A stretch of 64,000 nt of DNA. Origin: Stichopus chloronotus (taxonomy: Eukaryota; Echinodermata; Holothuroidea; Aspidochirotida; Stichopodidae). How positions within the stretch are numbered: the first letter of the stretch is position 1; each line of letters starts with the position of its first letter. Shown piece after piece: positions 10,157-23,237 of this stretch. The stretch covers positions 4,190,170 through 4,254,169 of the forward strand of contig CM037830.1 of the NCBI GenBank assembly GCA_021234535.1, read 5' to 3'. A program made the position numbers and the translations under genes. The notes under the pieces are model-generated. The model did no database searches, was not told the origin of the DNA, and saw only the letters and a program-made list of their open reading frames with translations.

Positions 10157-13100
10157 ATGGCAGCTCATTTTCACTTTGTCGCTGAAAAACCAGCAGATGC
10201 TCTCTTTAAAGATGTTGAAACGTTGAATAAGTTGAAAGACAACGTAAGAATTTTTAAGGTCGCAAGTTTCACAATTAAATGATCCGATGTTTAACGTTAG
10301 GATCAGATTACAGAAGCCTCAGACTGAAGCTTGTAACTTTTAATTAATTGAGCCTACTGTTAGGCTATGGGCCAAGGCCTAAGTTACTGACCGAAGCTTC
10401 TGTGCACACAGTGCGGTAGACTGGATAACAGTACTGTAAGTTAGGCATAAGTGGGGCCTATGCTAAGCCTTAACACTAACACAGTAACAGTTGAGGTAAC
10501 GTTACATTCTAAGAGCCTATCCTTCCAAGTACTACCAGTACCAGGTAGCCTACAGCAAATTGTTGCTTGAATCTAACATGGGGGCTTGAAGGGAGAATCT
10601 GTGACCACTCACACACAGAAGACAATGATAGGCTTGAATAAGCACTTGTGGGTTCCATGTAAGTGTTGCATGGAAGCCTGCTTGGAACATTTTATAGCCA
10701 ATAGGGTTACAGTTCTCGTGTCTTGATTTAGGGATAGGTTATGGGAAGGTAAATACTTCTTTATAGTATCTTTGTGTTGTAATATGCAAATTGTGCATGC
10801 ATAGTGTGCTCCCATAGCATAGTGGGTTATCCTTTAGACTTACTGTAGGATGTGACTGTTGCTCAGCTTGAATCCTCTTAACCTCTTTCCTTTGCAGGTT
10901 TAACTTCTATCATTCTTTCACAGGTTTTCACTGTTGTTCCTTTCAATGTATACAACTTTGTGTACACAAACAAGATGAAAAAAAGAAGATTTAAAAAAGT
11001 AGGCATAGATACACATGGAAACCGTATAACAACTCATTTAGTTTTTTTGGTAACCTTGTTGATGTCACGTTTCATCACAGATTTTCCGTTTGCACCCAAG
11101 TATGAGTCACTAACTACGATGGGGTGACCGTTGAATGTGCATTTGTGAGAGAAATCCATTATTCCAAGATCATTACAGTTCAACATACAACATTTAGAAT
11201 GTTTTTATTATGAATCAATGTTTTTTGTATTAAATGAAAATGTACTCGGGTAATTCCATTTATTTGGATGCCAAGTTGTGACATGACACTTTTGGCCCTA
11301 AATTCATGATCCATGCTTTCTTTCTGTGACACAATGACAATGTTTTCATTTGTGTTATACTTATTTCTTTAAAACTGATGTAGAGTAAGTTCCAATCATG
11401 GGTGAAGGAATTACTTTACATCCTCAAAATGGCCTTTCTTCGGTACAAGTATATGTTTCAAGTGTAAATGGGGACACAAAAATACTTTTATTGCATTTAC
11501 ACCACAAATAAGTCTGTTTCTTAGCATTTAAATGTTTTATTAAGATAAGTGGAATAATTTGAAGCTAGAAATTCATTCATTTCCCAGTTCATGCTTTTCT
11601 TGCAATTTTATGGTACAAAAACATATATTTCACATGTAAACAAGATAGGGGGACACCAAAATAGCTTTCCTAATATTTCAAATTTTTAAACTGTCAGCAA
11701 AATTTCACAAAGTGCATGTCAAATGCCATATTAGAGAGCTTAAGGATGTTTCACATGTAAAGGGGGACACCAAAGTTTACATGTGAAACCTATTTGGTCA
11801 AACTTCTTAAATTTTCAAAATGTCAATATGTTATTAAAGTAGTGTGTTTTGTTGTAACAACTCATATGTTATCAACAGTTTTATTGTAAAATTTAGACAA
11901 ATTAAGCCTAAAAACAAGGGAAAATTCACATTTCTAAATGGTAACTTTATCATGTCACAATTTTTGACCTAAAAATGGCTATTTTTAGCTCATTTTTCTT
12001 CGAAATTGGGAAGATTTACTTCCATGACAAAAATTTTGTTAAAACTATATAATGACCCTAATGATAGTGACAAAATAAAAAAAAAAAACTATAACCATGT
12101 GGATAAAACTTACATGGCAGTAGCCCTTGAAAGTGTTTTTTGACCACTGGCCCCCTAATTTATGGAACTAGCCACTCATGAAAAATTGTGTCACCAAAGG
12201 GGAAATTATTCTGTCTTCGTTATGACATCCCAAAACAAAATTTAGCTATCCCCAAGTTGTCCGTCAAGTCTGTATGCCATTGACTCAGTGTAGAAGAGGC
12301 AAAAGTGGTGGGTTTCTTAATTACTTCAACTGTCAAACCTAAGCTTCAAAAGTTGTGTTTTCAAATGTTAGGCAAGATGTGCCCTTGACAGGTACATCAT
12401 TATATGGTGTATTACTATAGACTTCGACTCATCACCAACAAAAAAATTTAGAGATCACTTTTGGCAACATCAAACTTCAGAGTAATGTTACTAGGCTTAC
12501 CCAAGGCACTCACATCATTGTCCCTCCACCATTGTAGCAAGATCTGATATTGATACCTTATGTATCCAAGAACTGCCAGGGAATGAAATTCTTCCCTGTT
12601 CAAATATCCACATTGCAGTTGTTTAAATCTAGTTTAAATACAGTAGTCTTAACCTGCAGAGTTTAGTATTTAGGATGCACTTAAAAGTCATCTTCCCTTC
12701 CACTCTGAATTGTGCGTGATAACCAACAAACTTTGTAGGTGTTTGCACAGTATCAAGAAGAAGAAGAAGTTTCATTAAACTTTTCAAAAGTTGTAGTGGA
12801 AGATTCTGGCTTGTGTGATGGAGACTGTTTTGCCCTGCAACATTAGCTTGCTAAACTGTGCAGTGTCCCATGACAAATCTTCTGAAACATTCACATTGTA
12901 GATACTGTAATGGAGGGTTCTCCAGTCAAAATTTTCCCAGACGAACACACTCTCACTTTTAGCTTCAAAAATGTCCCCATGTTTTACCAAGACTTCCCTG
13001 TGGTATTGTATGTGGATATTGCAAAACGTGTCCTTGCACAGGGCATAAAATAAGGAATCAAATTGTAGACCTGTCAACTCTCCTGGTTTTACCAGGAGAC

Positions 13101-16100
13101 TTCTGGTTTTGTCCAGATCTCCTGCTCTCCCAGTTTCATGTGTATGGTATTCTCCCTGCTTTTTAAGTCTATGAATTTCCTGAAGGTAGCCCAAACAATG
13201 AGCACAAGTCTTATTTGAGCAATTGCCCTTAAATAAACATAATGTATTGAAAATCAGATTATTGTTTACAAAATTTACAACTGTCAATACTGTAGGTTAT
13301 ACCAATAGTAGGTTGCTTTGTTACTTTGTTAATGTAATATCTGCAGCTTCACAGGCATACAGTATAGTAGGTACATGTCATGTAGCTGCAACATACATGG
13401 AAATAGGCCTACATGGATAACTTAAACTGGGCATGTGTGTGATGATTCATGCACTGTATTGCATAATATCATTTCTGTCCAAAACTATCAACCTCCCTAT
13501 TTCTTCACAAATGGTCAGATTTTTGGGCTTGGAAATATGTAACTCTCCCTATTTGAGGGGGGGGGGGTCATATAGCCTGCAGGTTGACAGGTCTGAAATT
13601 GACTTTTATGTTGGTAGAAACAACTTTAACTAATATTGCAGTTTAGATGGTCAGCCTCTGCATGCCACTGACTGTGAAAAAGATCTTTATACTGTTATTC
13701 ATAATTCTCTCAAGTCTTCTGCATGTTGCTGAGGTTGTTAAGAGGGCAAATGGAGCACTTGGCATTTTCAGTCATACAATTTGTCATATGGTTATAGACT
13801 CCTTTATTTCAGTCTCATGTCCCTTGAGAAAGCATAAGGCGGATTTAAGCAAAACCTTCAAAATTGTTACTGGTCTTGTCATTGTTTATTGTGAAATACT
13901 ATTTGACAAGGGGCAAAGTTGCAATTGAGACCATTCACTCATGGTAAACCAGCTGATTGTTTTCTGGAGGTTGGGAAGAATTTTTCTTTTTTGCCAGAGG
14001 CTGGTTAATGCCTGGAATGCCTTGCCATCAGAAGATGTAAACTGCACTACTGTCAATGCCCTTGAAAGATTTCACAGTGATCAGTTTCCTAGAAAATTTT
14101 GTTTGTGGGGTATTATATGAGTCACTCAGGTGACTGAGAGTCATATGGCACACAGGTGAATGCAGGTGAATATTATATACAGTACTGAACTTCCTCTTCG
14201 GAATATGAGGGACATGTGACTGCAGTTTAAAACCAAGGATAAGCCTGTAAATGTAAGTATGGATTTAGGAATAACAAGTCAGTCTATGTTGTGATTGCTT
14301 GGATAAATAAGACCAAAATAATTATGTACACAAAAACATAAATGCCAAGACCAATGATCTTTATATCACATCAGTAATACCACACATACAATTTATTTTC
14401 ACCTGCATACAAAGCCTTGCATTTCTGTTTTTTCTTATTCAATGTTGTTTCCTCAAGAAGAGGGCAGAGGGAAAAGTATACTAGAGAAGGAGAAGAAAAA
14501 GTACTGTACACCAGAGAAGTAATGCTGTCAATCCTCTCCATGTGGGCTGTTCTGTACATTGTACTATCCAAGTAGGCCTAACTCACTGCATACTACATGC
14601 CTGAAAGACAAGCACTCAGTGTGCAGTAATTACTGCAGTAGCAGCACACTTAAATTCTCCAGAAAACTGCAATACTGTGCCATTTCAGTCTAGTGAGTTT
14701 TTAGTGTGTTTTTAAGTACAAAACTAATAATGTGCATGGCAGGAAGCAACCCTCTATGCAACCTAGGAACATGTGGCTCAAAGGTTGGAAGGTTTGGTCC
14801 TGGGAGATTTTGACTGATGAGTGATGGAGGCAAGGCTTAACAGTAAATTGAAATTGATGCCAGACCTTGGTCTATTACCCAAACTAACAGCATGTCTCTT
14901 ATTTACTTTTGTGAGAGATGGTGAGGAACGACTTGGTCCTCATAAAAAGAACCTTAGAAAAGCCTAAAACCCAAACCTTTAAAGGAGAGAAAAATCTCAC
15001 ATACTGCTGGAAATACCTGTTAAGCACATTCTGAAATGCATTAACACTTTTAGACACCACTACCAAATGAGGCAGACTATTCCATTCATAAAAAATCTAC
15101 AATGCTCTGTTAAGCTTTCTCTAACTGTGACCTCTAACATAACATATTTAATTTGACTGCTGAGAAAAATAATTTGCTAAAGTATCAGCACCATGAGCAA
15201 TTTTAAACACTGAAACAAATCACACTGTAAGCTAAAGAAGAAGTATTATTAAGGTCATGATTAACCTGTTAGTGTAACTTAAAGTGTCCTATCAAGTATC
15301 ATTATGTCTACAGTACAGTTCACAGAAGATGTATTGGAGAAATAATTTTGGCCCAGTGTAAGTTATGTTTAGCTTTAATTAATTTGAGGATCAGGGAGAT
15401 ATCTTGGGTTCATCAAGGACCCCAGGATTACCATGGCGATCATGGATGAACACTGAGGAGATTTTTCTACCCTTGTCAATCAGTGTCAGGGGGGTCATAA
15501 GGCTGGAGTGAACTAGTCAATCTCAATGCTAACCAAATCCCACTTCTTGTCTTTAGCCACTTTTCAAAAGACTGGGCAGTGTGGAGGGCTTTTCCCAGCT
15601 GAGTAACCTGTTGCAGATGAGACCTGATTTGGAGAACAGACCCCAAATTTGAATGGCCATGTTTCTGTACGCGATAGTCCCCCCACCCCTCACCACCACT
15701 GCAAACAGCTGTGTTGAACAAGCAATTTTTGAGTCCCCAGAAAATTTCCGAGTGATTCAATCTTGGTTTGATCCTGTGATAGCAATAGCCTCTAAATTGA
15801 CACGCCTTTGGTGTCACAATGTTACTGGTGTCAACCTAACATATATGCAGAGTGATATTTCATGAAATTAGTGCATTCAAATTTCCTTTCTGTCAAAGGT
15901 ATGAGTCATTTTAAGCTAGGGGACTATGTAAACAGATGCACTTAATTGTTTTCGACCAACAATATCTCAAAATGAAAATTTTAAATTCTTCACAATTTTA
16001 AAATTTGTTGCAATGTTCCCCTTAGAAGTAGGGGTACAAAAAGATAAATGCTTTGTAGGGGTATAAAAAGATTAATGCTTTGCTTGTTTACTACTGTGTT

Positions 16101-19100
16101 AGAGTTTCATTTCTGGAGTGGAGATGTAGGATAGAAATGCCCAGAAAAAGAGTTTTTTTCTGATTTCTGCAGAAAAATCTGTAGCACTGTCCAATTTGTG
16201 GTACTGTCTCAGATTCTGAAATAAGACTTGTGTGTCAATTAAAGCACCATTTTGCATTTTCAAAGCAAAATTTTCCAAAGTGGAGTCGACGTCCTCTACC
16301 CTTATACAGCATCCTGGTCTTCTTTGTACTAGGACACAGCTACAGTAAAAATGAGTCACCTTTTTTCACAATTTTCTGGATTAGTCTCTGATATTGTTTT
16401 TGCAGAAGCTGCTTTTGCCTGTTTGTTGGTAGTGTCTGCCGTACTCCAGCTTAAACTTTCAGGGACAATGCAGAGAACTGCAGGACCATGTGTATGTTGC
16501 AACAGCTGTCATCATGTATTGTAGATTATACCAGATTCTAATCAATTCATTGGTTTTATTATGATATGTTATATCTCTTGAACAACATTTACATTAACAT
16601 GCAAACATGAAAGTACACACGAACAAGTGGGTTTGGTGTCTGAGCATACAATGCATCTGATATAACAGGTGGAAGCCCTTTGAAAGTTTGAAGTTTGAAC
16701 AACCATGTTTTTGATATACCACGCATGGTATATTTTTGATGGATTCAGTCCCTTTGATAAAAAACAATGCAGTGTCCTGCTGCACAAACAGTTGGATAGT
16801 CCTCTCATATTCGTATGCCACCATCTGTACAAACAGAGTGATTAGAAATGCATTTCAGTAGCTCCATTAACTTCCATTGAATGTGTCAACTGATGTAAAA
16901 CTTTTTGAGTGCATGATATGTCTCTTTTCTATCTCTAGTGGTCCAAATAGGTGCAGAGTTTCTTTTGTTTTATTTTCAGCAACTGCAGCAGTTAATGACG
17001 ATTGCTTTCAACTTTCTGCTTGATCCCAACAATGTAAGTGGACAACTTGAGCCGTAGTGGATTGTAACTTGTGATTTTTAAGAAAATGGTTGAAAGGGGT
17101 TACTTGCGTTGTAGGTCTTACAGCAACCCTCATAGTAAGTAACAAACTTTATTAGCAGAAACTTTTACAACCTCCTTTGTTTTCCATGAATATTGGCAAG
17201 GAATCTCAAAGTCATTTGACTTCTGGTTAGAGGAGGACAGAGGTCATTTGGGAACAACAGGGACCAAATTGTGAAAACCTTGTAAATGGTGATATCTCAA
17301 AGAGGGAAGCTTTTACTAATCTCATACTTGTCATGTAGGTGTAGTGGGGTAAGGTTTTGACCACAAAAATGTATTGTATATGATGGAGACCATTTTGGGC
17401 CACAAGGGTCAATTTGTGAAAACCATATGCACATGACATCTCATGACAGGAAGCTCTCCCATACATCTCTGTAGTACACAGTTGTGCATGCTGAGACGGG
17501 ATACTTGTTAGTCATAAACCTAGGTCAGCAGATGTCATTGTGTTTAATATATTGGTTGTTACATTTCAGTTGTTGTCATGATAAATCAGTGTAACACCAC
17601 CAAAAACCAAATATGTGACACACACAGCACTCACCGTATGCAATACATCAGATTCAGAAAAAATGACCTCATCATGAAATCATTGAACATGCCCCTGCCT
17701 CATCTTTCATGCGTAGTCTGTCAGTGTAAATAGCTTTTACAGAAATTCACTGTTTTTAACAGAAAACCTGATGTATTTATTTTTACTTTGTAGTCACCAA
17801 GGGTCATTGGAAATCTGGAAGATTTTGCAGAAGAGCAAGGACTTGGAGTAAACCCTCTGAAGAATCTCTTTAAAAGTGTGATTTCAATATTACATAGTAA
17901 GTACGTGCCATCAGTCTGTACACCTAGGTCTGTTCCATTCCAGTGAAATCTGTATTGATTCTCTCAGTGTTATTCTTCTAACATACAGTCAGTCTAACAA
18001 CATTCATAATTTTTTTCTGTTGCAGGTTCTATTCGCAGAAATCTTACAGCTGCTCAAGTCAAAGAGGATTTTGGCAACTTAGGTGAGGGGCCGTTGCCTA
18101 TTCAAATCGCCATCCAAACGGCGTGTGTACATCTTTTGTCTATTAACTAAAACTAGTCATGCCTGACTACTGCTCCTCCGCTAGGGCCTCCCCAATATGC
18201 AAAGTGGGTGGAGCTTAAGACTGGTAGAGATGTTTAGACATTTCTAGAATAAGTAGTGGTTGCTAGCTCCCTTTGTTAAAATAACAATAGGATTACCAGA
18301 TTTAGTTCTTAGATACCAGTTCATAGTAAAAACTAATTCAGTATGTTTGGAGATAGCTTTTCTGTGTGTTGTGTATCTTTATTTACCTACATAAACGTTT
18401 AGAGAATACAGAGGAAACTATATCGCATTATGTGTGAAATACTTTGTCCTAAGCAGCCTAGCTAACATTATGTATAACATTATATAATACAGTGGTGTTA
18501 CGTTGAAGTTCTTAGCGCACGCCTATACCGACTATAAGTTACTATAATTTGAGAGAGGGACAATAAAACTGATAAAAATCTCAAAGACGATAGACGATAT
18601 CCCGACGATAAAGTGACAAACTCTTCTCAAGAAGTCCATTGTCATTGCTCAATGATCTCATAGACTGGGTCCCTCATTAACTCCCCTTGCAGACAGAGGT
18701 GTGACTACTCAACTGTACAGTCCATAGGATGTGAACAATAGGCTTGTGAGCACACGCCGTTTAAACAGAGATTTGAAATGTCAGCAATCCCTAATTTTAT
18801 CTTTTTTATCTCTGTGCCAAAAGGCATGTAATAATCTGAATTTTTCAGAATTTATTGCTTGTTTCTGAATGGCGGTCGATGACTGCATGCACCAAACGAG
18901 TTTACATTTTTCAGACCCTTCTCATCTGTTCTCTACCTACAGTAACATCTGCTTGTATGTAATCCAATCCCTCTCCCTTTCATTTTCACCACATTTTGAT
19001 TTATAACGAATTAAATCAGTCTTTATTCTGTGCGACAACTGTCATTTATTACGGTCTGCCATTTTATGCTGTTGTATTTATGAGTAAAATCGGATGTCCT

Positions 19101-22100
19101 GTGTTTGCCATTGTTCTTTCTGAACTCCTCAGCTTTGATGTTAGAAATGGTGTTATGAGGTCTCTTTAAACTTTGCATTTTGCTTCTTTTTTTTCTTCGT
19201 CAGGTCTCTCAGGAGACAAAGCAGACTACATAAGCACTCAAGTAAGACTCGATCACAAAGTAAAGGCATTAATGTGTAAACTAAAAGATGTTTTTGTTTC
19301 TGTGTTAAAGATGTGAATTAGTTAAAGGCTGTGGTGCCATAGACTTAAGCAGAAGTCAATTTTGTATCAAATTAGAGGACTACTCTAAAAAAAAAAATCA
19401 AACTATTGTTAGGCAGGAAGATGTGAGAGTCTTGAAATCGTAACTGATCCAGAGTATTGGTGGTATGATAAAATACTATGATGGTATTCTAAGAGACCAT
19501 TTGTTGTATCTCTGTGTCATTGAAAGACAATGGTTTTGATCTTGCCTAGGTCAAGCATGTTAGCCCCTCATAGATTGCAACAGAAATTGTGCAGTTTTCT
19601 TAGTAAATTGTTTTCATTTCCTGGCCGCAATTCAAAAACTTCATCAAACTCCCATATATCGGGTATTTCAGTGTACGTTTCTGTAAGGGGCCATCGCATG
19701 ACATTGAAGCGTAGGTTCATCATGCATAAGCGTGATGCTTCCATTAGGGTTACCATATTTCACTAAGGTGAATGTAGTGCAGAACATTTTGAGACTCAAC
19801 TGTGCGATTCTAAGGGTGAAGCATCACATTCTCATCTTGGAGGGGTTCAAGGGGTTAAAATTCATCCAGACCACAGTGCCACTATCTAAGCAAAACACCA
19901 CCATAATTTGGAGTGCAGAGTTAAGAAAATTTTGATCACAAAAGCCTCTCAGATTGCAGGTTGATTTTGCCATAATTGTTGAAGAGTAAACGAAGTTGTT
20001 GGTAGGTTGTGGTTTGAAGACACATCATTAGAATTAAATGTTTCTGTGATGTAACTGTCACAGTGTCACTGTATGCTCATTACACAAATTGTTGTCAGCA
20101 TGAAATATAGAAAAAATAAATGCTCGTCATTTGCTTTGTAAGACTTTTGGTTTATTGTTGGAGACTATGGGTTGTAAGCCTGGTGTGTAATATGCCGTAG
20201 TATTCCTTAAATTTCTTGTGAAAGTATCTACATGTCTCTCAAACCAATCATCTCCATTCACAAACATTCATCACCTGCTAAAGTAGAATTTGCAAGTGGG
20301 AAAAACATTGCATTCCCTTTGTTTTATTAATATATATTTTAACAATTTGAACGATTGAAGTATTAAAGACTAGCGCTGGTTTAGTGCAAAGTAGGAGTTT
20401 TCCCCAGAACTTTAAATGAATCTTTGCAGAATTTCATATGAATGCATGCAGCCACTAGCTTCTCAGTCGACAGTGATGGAGGTTTTAATTTGAATGTTTT
20501 TATTTTTCCTTTTTTTTTATGTCAAAGACATCAATTAGTTAAAGCAATTTCATCAGCACCTCTTTTGTGCCTTCTCTCAAGAAGTCTTTCATTATATTTC
20601 TGAAATCATCTGCAGCTATTCTTACTGTTCATACAATTTTGAACTTCAGGAGATGAAGGATGAGATGTCAGTATCTCTCCAGCATCTCATTCTCCTGCGA
20701 TCAGACTTCTGTCTCTCTACAGTCTCAGAAGGTGATGAAGCGATTGTCGTATGCTCACATCAGATGCTCCGTCATTATGTTGATATTTCTTTGCAGTGGC
20801 AGTCAAACTTAATAGCTCTGAGTCGAGTCGCAGCAGGCCAGACCTTGGTAATAAATCAGTTGGTTGACATGGAATGGAAATTTGGAGGTAATATGTCAGT
20901 TTATTGACTTCATGTAAAATAAAAAGCAACGATTACTAAAGGAAACAGAGAAAGGGTGAGGAGGATCAAATTGGCAACATTTGTGATTTTAGCTGGTTGT
21001 AAAATGCACACACACTGTGTTTGTTTCTTTGTGGTATCTAGGCTTATGAACTATTGGCATACGGAATCTGTGTGTGTTTGTCTTGGTTAAATTCTTAAAT
21101 GTGATACTGTATTTCGGCAAGTTGGTGTGCTAGTCAGCCAAGGACAAACTCAGACATGGACTTAGACACTTGGACATATTTCATATTTAGTGTATGCTAA
21201 TTTATCATGGCTTTCTTATCAGGCACTTTTGCCGGAAATCATGAAATGTGTCATACATTGGCCTTTTACTGTATGTAATGTGTTGTCGCAAGGTGTTTTG
21301 CTGAGAAAAAAGTAACCACTGATCCTTGCTTTAATTAAGCGTTACTTAATGAAGAGAGCATAACAGACTATGCATTTTTTTATGTGTAATACAATGTACT
21401 ATTTATCATAGTTTGATTTCTTATTACATTGTGTTGTAGTAACAGTGAACAGCTTGGCTGCTGTAGGTAACGTTATTGAAACCGCAATGCATTTTTTCAT
21501 GCTGGATCAATTATTTACATTAAAATCTTTACAGTGACCGCAGCAAGCAGCGAACTTAACACCGTGGGAAATACATTTATCCAAGTGAGTCCAGTATATA
21601 TAATTTACTAAGTAATGAAATTTGCTGAAATTGTTGCATTGGTTGATAAAGGGATTGATACATTGGGTTGATCCATAAGTTTGATACACTCGTTTCATAC
21701 ATTGGAATGGTGACTTAAACTGGGATGATTCTTTCTCTTTTTGTGACAGCATCATGTTGTAAATTGAAACAAACTGCACAAAAGTTTACAAAAGTTTGTA
21801 ATGTTTCACATAATTGTAAGCTTAAGTTACAACCTATTCTTTACTTTGGTAAAAAATGATTAAAAGTTCTCATAAACTGATGTGTGAAGTGAGTCTGCAC
21901 ATTTCATGGATTGTACCTAAAATTTGTCTGTTTGTTAAATGAAGATATGTTTATGACAGTTAAGTTTTGTCACTTTTGGCAGTCATCAAATAGCAGAAAC
22001 CTCTTTAATAATGACTTGTAACTATATGTGGGTAGAAGTGAACAACAATTTGCAAAAATAAAATAACATTGCAGAGGATGGTACATTTCGTGTTTGAAGC

Positions 22101-23237
22101 CGACTTTACCCCTTTTGCTACAATGGTGCCAAAGCACTATTGGTGCCAAGCAATACTTGGTTTTTCAGAAGAGTCAGAAAATAGGTTTGCACAAATTGTC
22201 CTTACTTTTAAGATATTTTTCTCCTACAGATGAAACTTGTGGTAAACAAGGGAGGTAACAAGACAGAAAATGTTTACATGGGTAAGTGTGCTGATTATGT
22301 GGTCTTGCAATAATGCTAAAAGGAAAAGCTGAAAGGAGATTGGGGTCAAAGGCCAATTGGTTCACAAGGATTCTTCAATCTTGCCAAGGATATTTCCTGC
22401 ATTGACTATATTAGCTTTGATAGAAAACTAAGATTTGTTCAGATTAGTGCAAACCCTTCACAGGGTAGTGCCATGTGATGCTTTCTGTGATATTGTATAA
22501 TTTTAGGGCAGCAGAGAAGAAATCTATCCTGAGGTTCATTATTATTGTTTTAATTTTTTGTGTAAAGTTTGAACTTTTATAAACCACACATCTGGAGATT
22601 TTTTCTGATGAGTATTGTACTCTGTGAAATCACAAAAAGACTACAAGACACAGTTCCTTTTCTTGTAATTTTCATTTCAATATAGTGTAAAGCCAAATGT
22701 TCCCTCCCTTAAATACAAACTGGTAGTCTTAACAGCAAGATGTAGACATCTATACTGCAGACCGGAAACTTCTGTGATATACTTTGTTCCAAGCAAAATG
22801 ATCACTCCTTTCCAAATTCTTCATTTTCTATTTTTCAATTTGCATTTGAAAGTTTGAGGATCAGGAATCCCATATGGGCTCTGAAAGGACCCTATATCAT
22901 GTTGCTAGTGAATGAGCACTTGCGAGATTGCCTTCTCTTTTTCATAAGTTTCGAGAGGATAAGGAGACAGGGATGAAACCAGACAATCACTAATGAAAAG
23001 CCAAACCCGCTCACTGGAACTCTCCCATCTGATGCACAAGAGTGTATCCCCTAGTTTTCAGTCACTTTCCCAAAGACTGGAAGTCATTGTCTTTTCACTT
23101 TGTCTTGAAATGAACTCACATTTTGTCTTTATTTCTCTTCATATGTCCTTAATCTTGCAGAATTGTCCTTGCCAGAGTTTTACTCATTTCTTCATGAGAT
23201 GGAGCGAGCCAAAGCTTCCTTGGAACATTTCAGCTGA
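10157..23237 (+). CDS. COMMD7: COMM domain-containing protein 7, nine coding exons
   Basis: Subunit of the COMMD/CCC (Commander) assembly, which acts with CCDC22/CCDC93 and retriever in endosomal recycling; mammalian COMMD7 also modulates NF-kB. Coding exons are 10157-10243, 16980-17033, 17794-17896, 18026-18082, 19204-19241, 20797-20887, 21535-21584, 22230-22281 and 23161-23237. All junctions are GT/AG and phases agree throughout, giving 609 nt or 202 residues; human is 200. The N-terminal helical domain runs from MAAHFHFVAEKP through the ILHSSIRRNLTAAQV segment. The COMM domain begins near GQTLVINQLVDMEWKFG (about residues 125-141) and ends ELSLPEFYSFLHEMERAK near the C-terminus. Both match human COMMD7 closely. 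The start ATG has context GAAAATGG. Intron 1 is 6.7 kb and transposon-rich. An ATTAAA at 23419 is a possible poly(A) signal. Confidence 0.95.
11440..11790. repeat. Three copies of a TTTCACATGTAAA...GGGGACACC motif, one with a hairpin
   Basis: Related motifs occur at about 11456-11483, 11629-11661 and 11749-11775. Each has TTTCA(C/A)(A/G)TGTAAA followed by (G)GGGGACAC(C)AAA. The first two are also preceded by GGTACAA. The third is followed by the reverse complement TTTACATGTGAAAC, giving 14-bp perfect arms (11748-11761 and 11776-11789) around a 14-base loop. Function is unknown. They may be a decayed tandem repeat. Confidence 0.6.
12784..13287 (-). other. Unrecognised minus-strand ORF in COMMD7 intron 1, partly repeat-derived
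   Basis: A 167-codon ORF, long for this AT-rich intron. Its middle (GDLDKTRSLLVKPGELTGL, about 13070-13130) looks like translated repeat DNA, because the nucleotide sequence has self-similar CCAGGAGA/CTCCTGG units. The C-terminal half is of ordinary amino-acid composition (for example VFVWENFDWRTLHYSIYN and SEDLSWDTAQFSKLM). I do not recognise the family. It may be a decayed gene or transposon exon with a repeat inserted upstream. No supporting donor or acceptor pair could be fixed. Confidence 0.25.
13728..14112 (+). pseudogene. Decayed LINE C-terminal relic
   Basis: Readable pieces include VVKRANGALGIF, PLRKHKADLSKTFKIVTGL, QRLVNAWNALPSEDV and ALERFHSDQF. These match the order of the post-RT C-terminal region of CR1/L2-type non-LTR retrotransposons. 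The frame is interrupted by a stop (after KGQSCN, near 13926) and by other lesions. The element is 5'-truncated, as is usual for LINE copies, and inserted in COMMD7 intron 1. Confidence 0.8.
16099..16359 (-). other. Unrecognised minus-strand ORF in COMMD7 intron 1
   Basis: An 86-codon ORF with ordinary coding composition (for example GCCIRVEDVDSTLENFALKM and NGALIDTQVLFQNLRQYH), ending in a stop. A possible acceptor (TTTTTACTGTAG) lies near its start, so it could be a terminal exon. No family was recognised, and it does not join in phase to its neighbour by any obvious site. It could be a nested gene, a retrocopy or a coincidence. Confidence 0.25.
16594..16826 (-). other. Possible minus-strand exon in COMMD7 intron 1
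   Basis: After a good acceptor-like TTTGTACAG, a reading frame opens as MVAYEYERTIQLFVQQDTAL, continues as FFIKGTESIKNIPCV, and reaches a GTATAT that could be a donor. The composition is like real protein, but the family is unknown. It lies 150 bases upstream of COMMD7 exon 2 on the other strand. It may belong with the ORF at 16099-16359. Confidence 0.25.
17100..17470. repeat. Dispersed repeat related to the 24.4-25.1 kb array
   Basis: Contains TTTTCCATGAATATTGGCAAG, a stretch with AGAGGTCATTTGG, and TTGTGAAAACC...ATATCTCAAAGAG. All recur in similar form near 24.4-25.1 kb. It lies in COMMD7 intron 2 (17034-17793). Boundaries are unclear. Confidence 0.5.
18083..20796 (+). other. COMMD7 introns 4 and 5
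   Basis: Apart from the short coding exon at 19204-19241, this stretch is non-coding. ORFs here on either strand lack recognisable protein character. No bounded transposon copy was identified. Confidence 0.7.

Larger units (their letters stand above)
10244..16979 (+). other. COMMD7 intron 1 (6.7 kb), transposon-rich
   Basis: Bounded by AAC|GTAAGA and TTTTCAG|CAA. It contains recurring TTTCACATGTAAA/GGGGACACC motifs (11.45-11.79 kb), a LINE relic (13.7-14.1 kb), a G run at 13557-13567, and minus-strand ORFs of unknown origin (12.8-13.3, 16.1-16.4 and 16.6-16.8 kb). No COMMD7 coding exon is missing from it, because exon 1 and exon 2 join in phase 0 to give a full-length protein. Confidence 0.8.

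Noticed and set aside
12784..13287. Whole ORF as a conventional gene
   Set aside because: Its middle is repeat-derived and no start or splice sites could be fixed. Kept only as a low-confidence ORF.
15476..15865. Overlapping ORFs on both strands near 15.5-15.9 kb
   Set aside because: No conserved motif, no good splice context, within COMMD7 intron 1.
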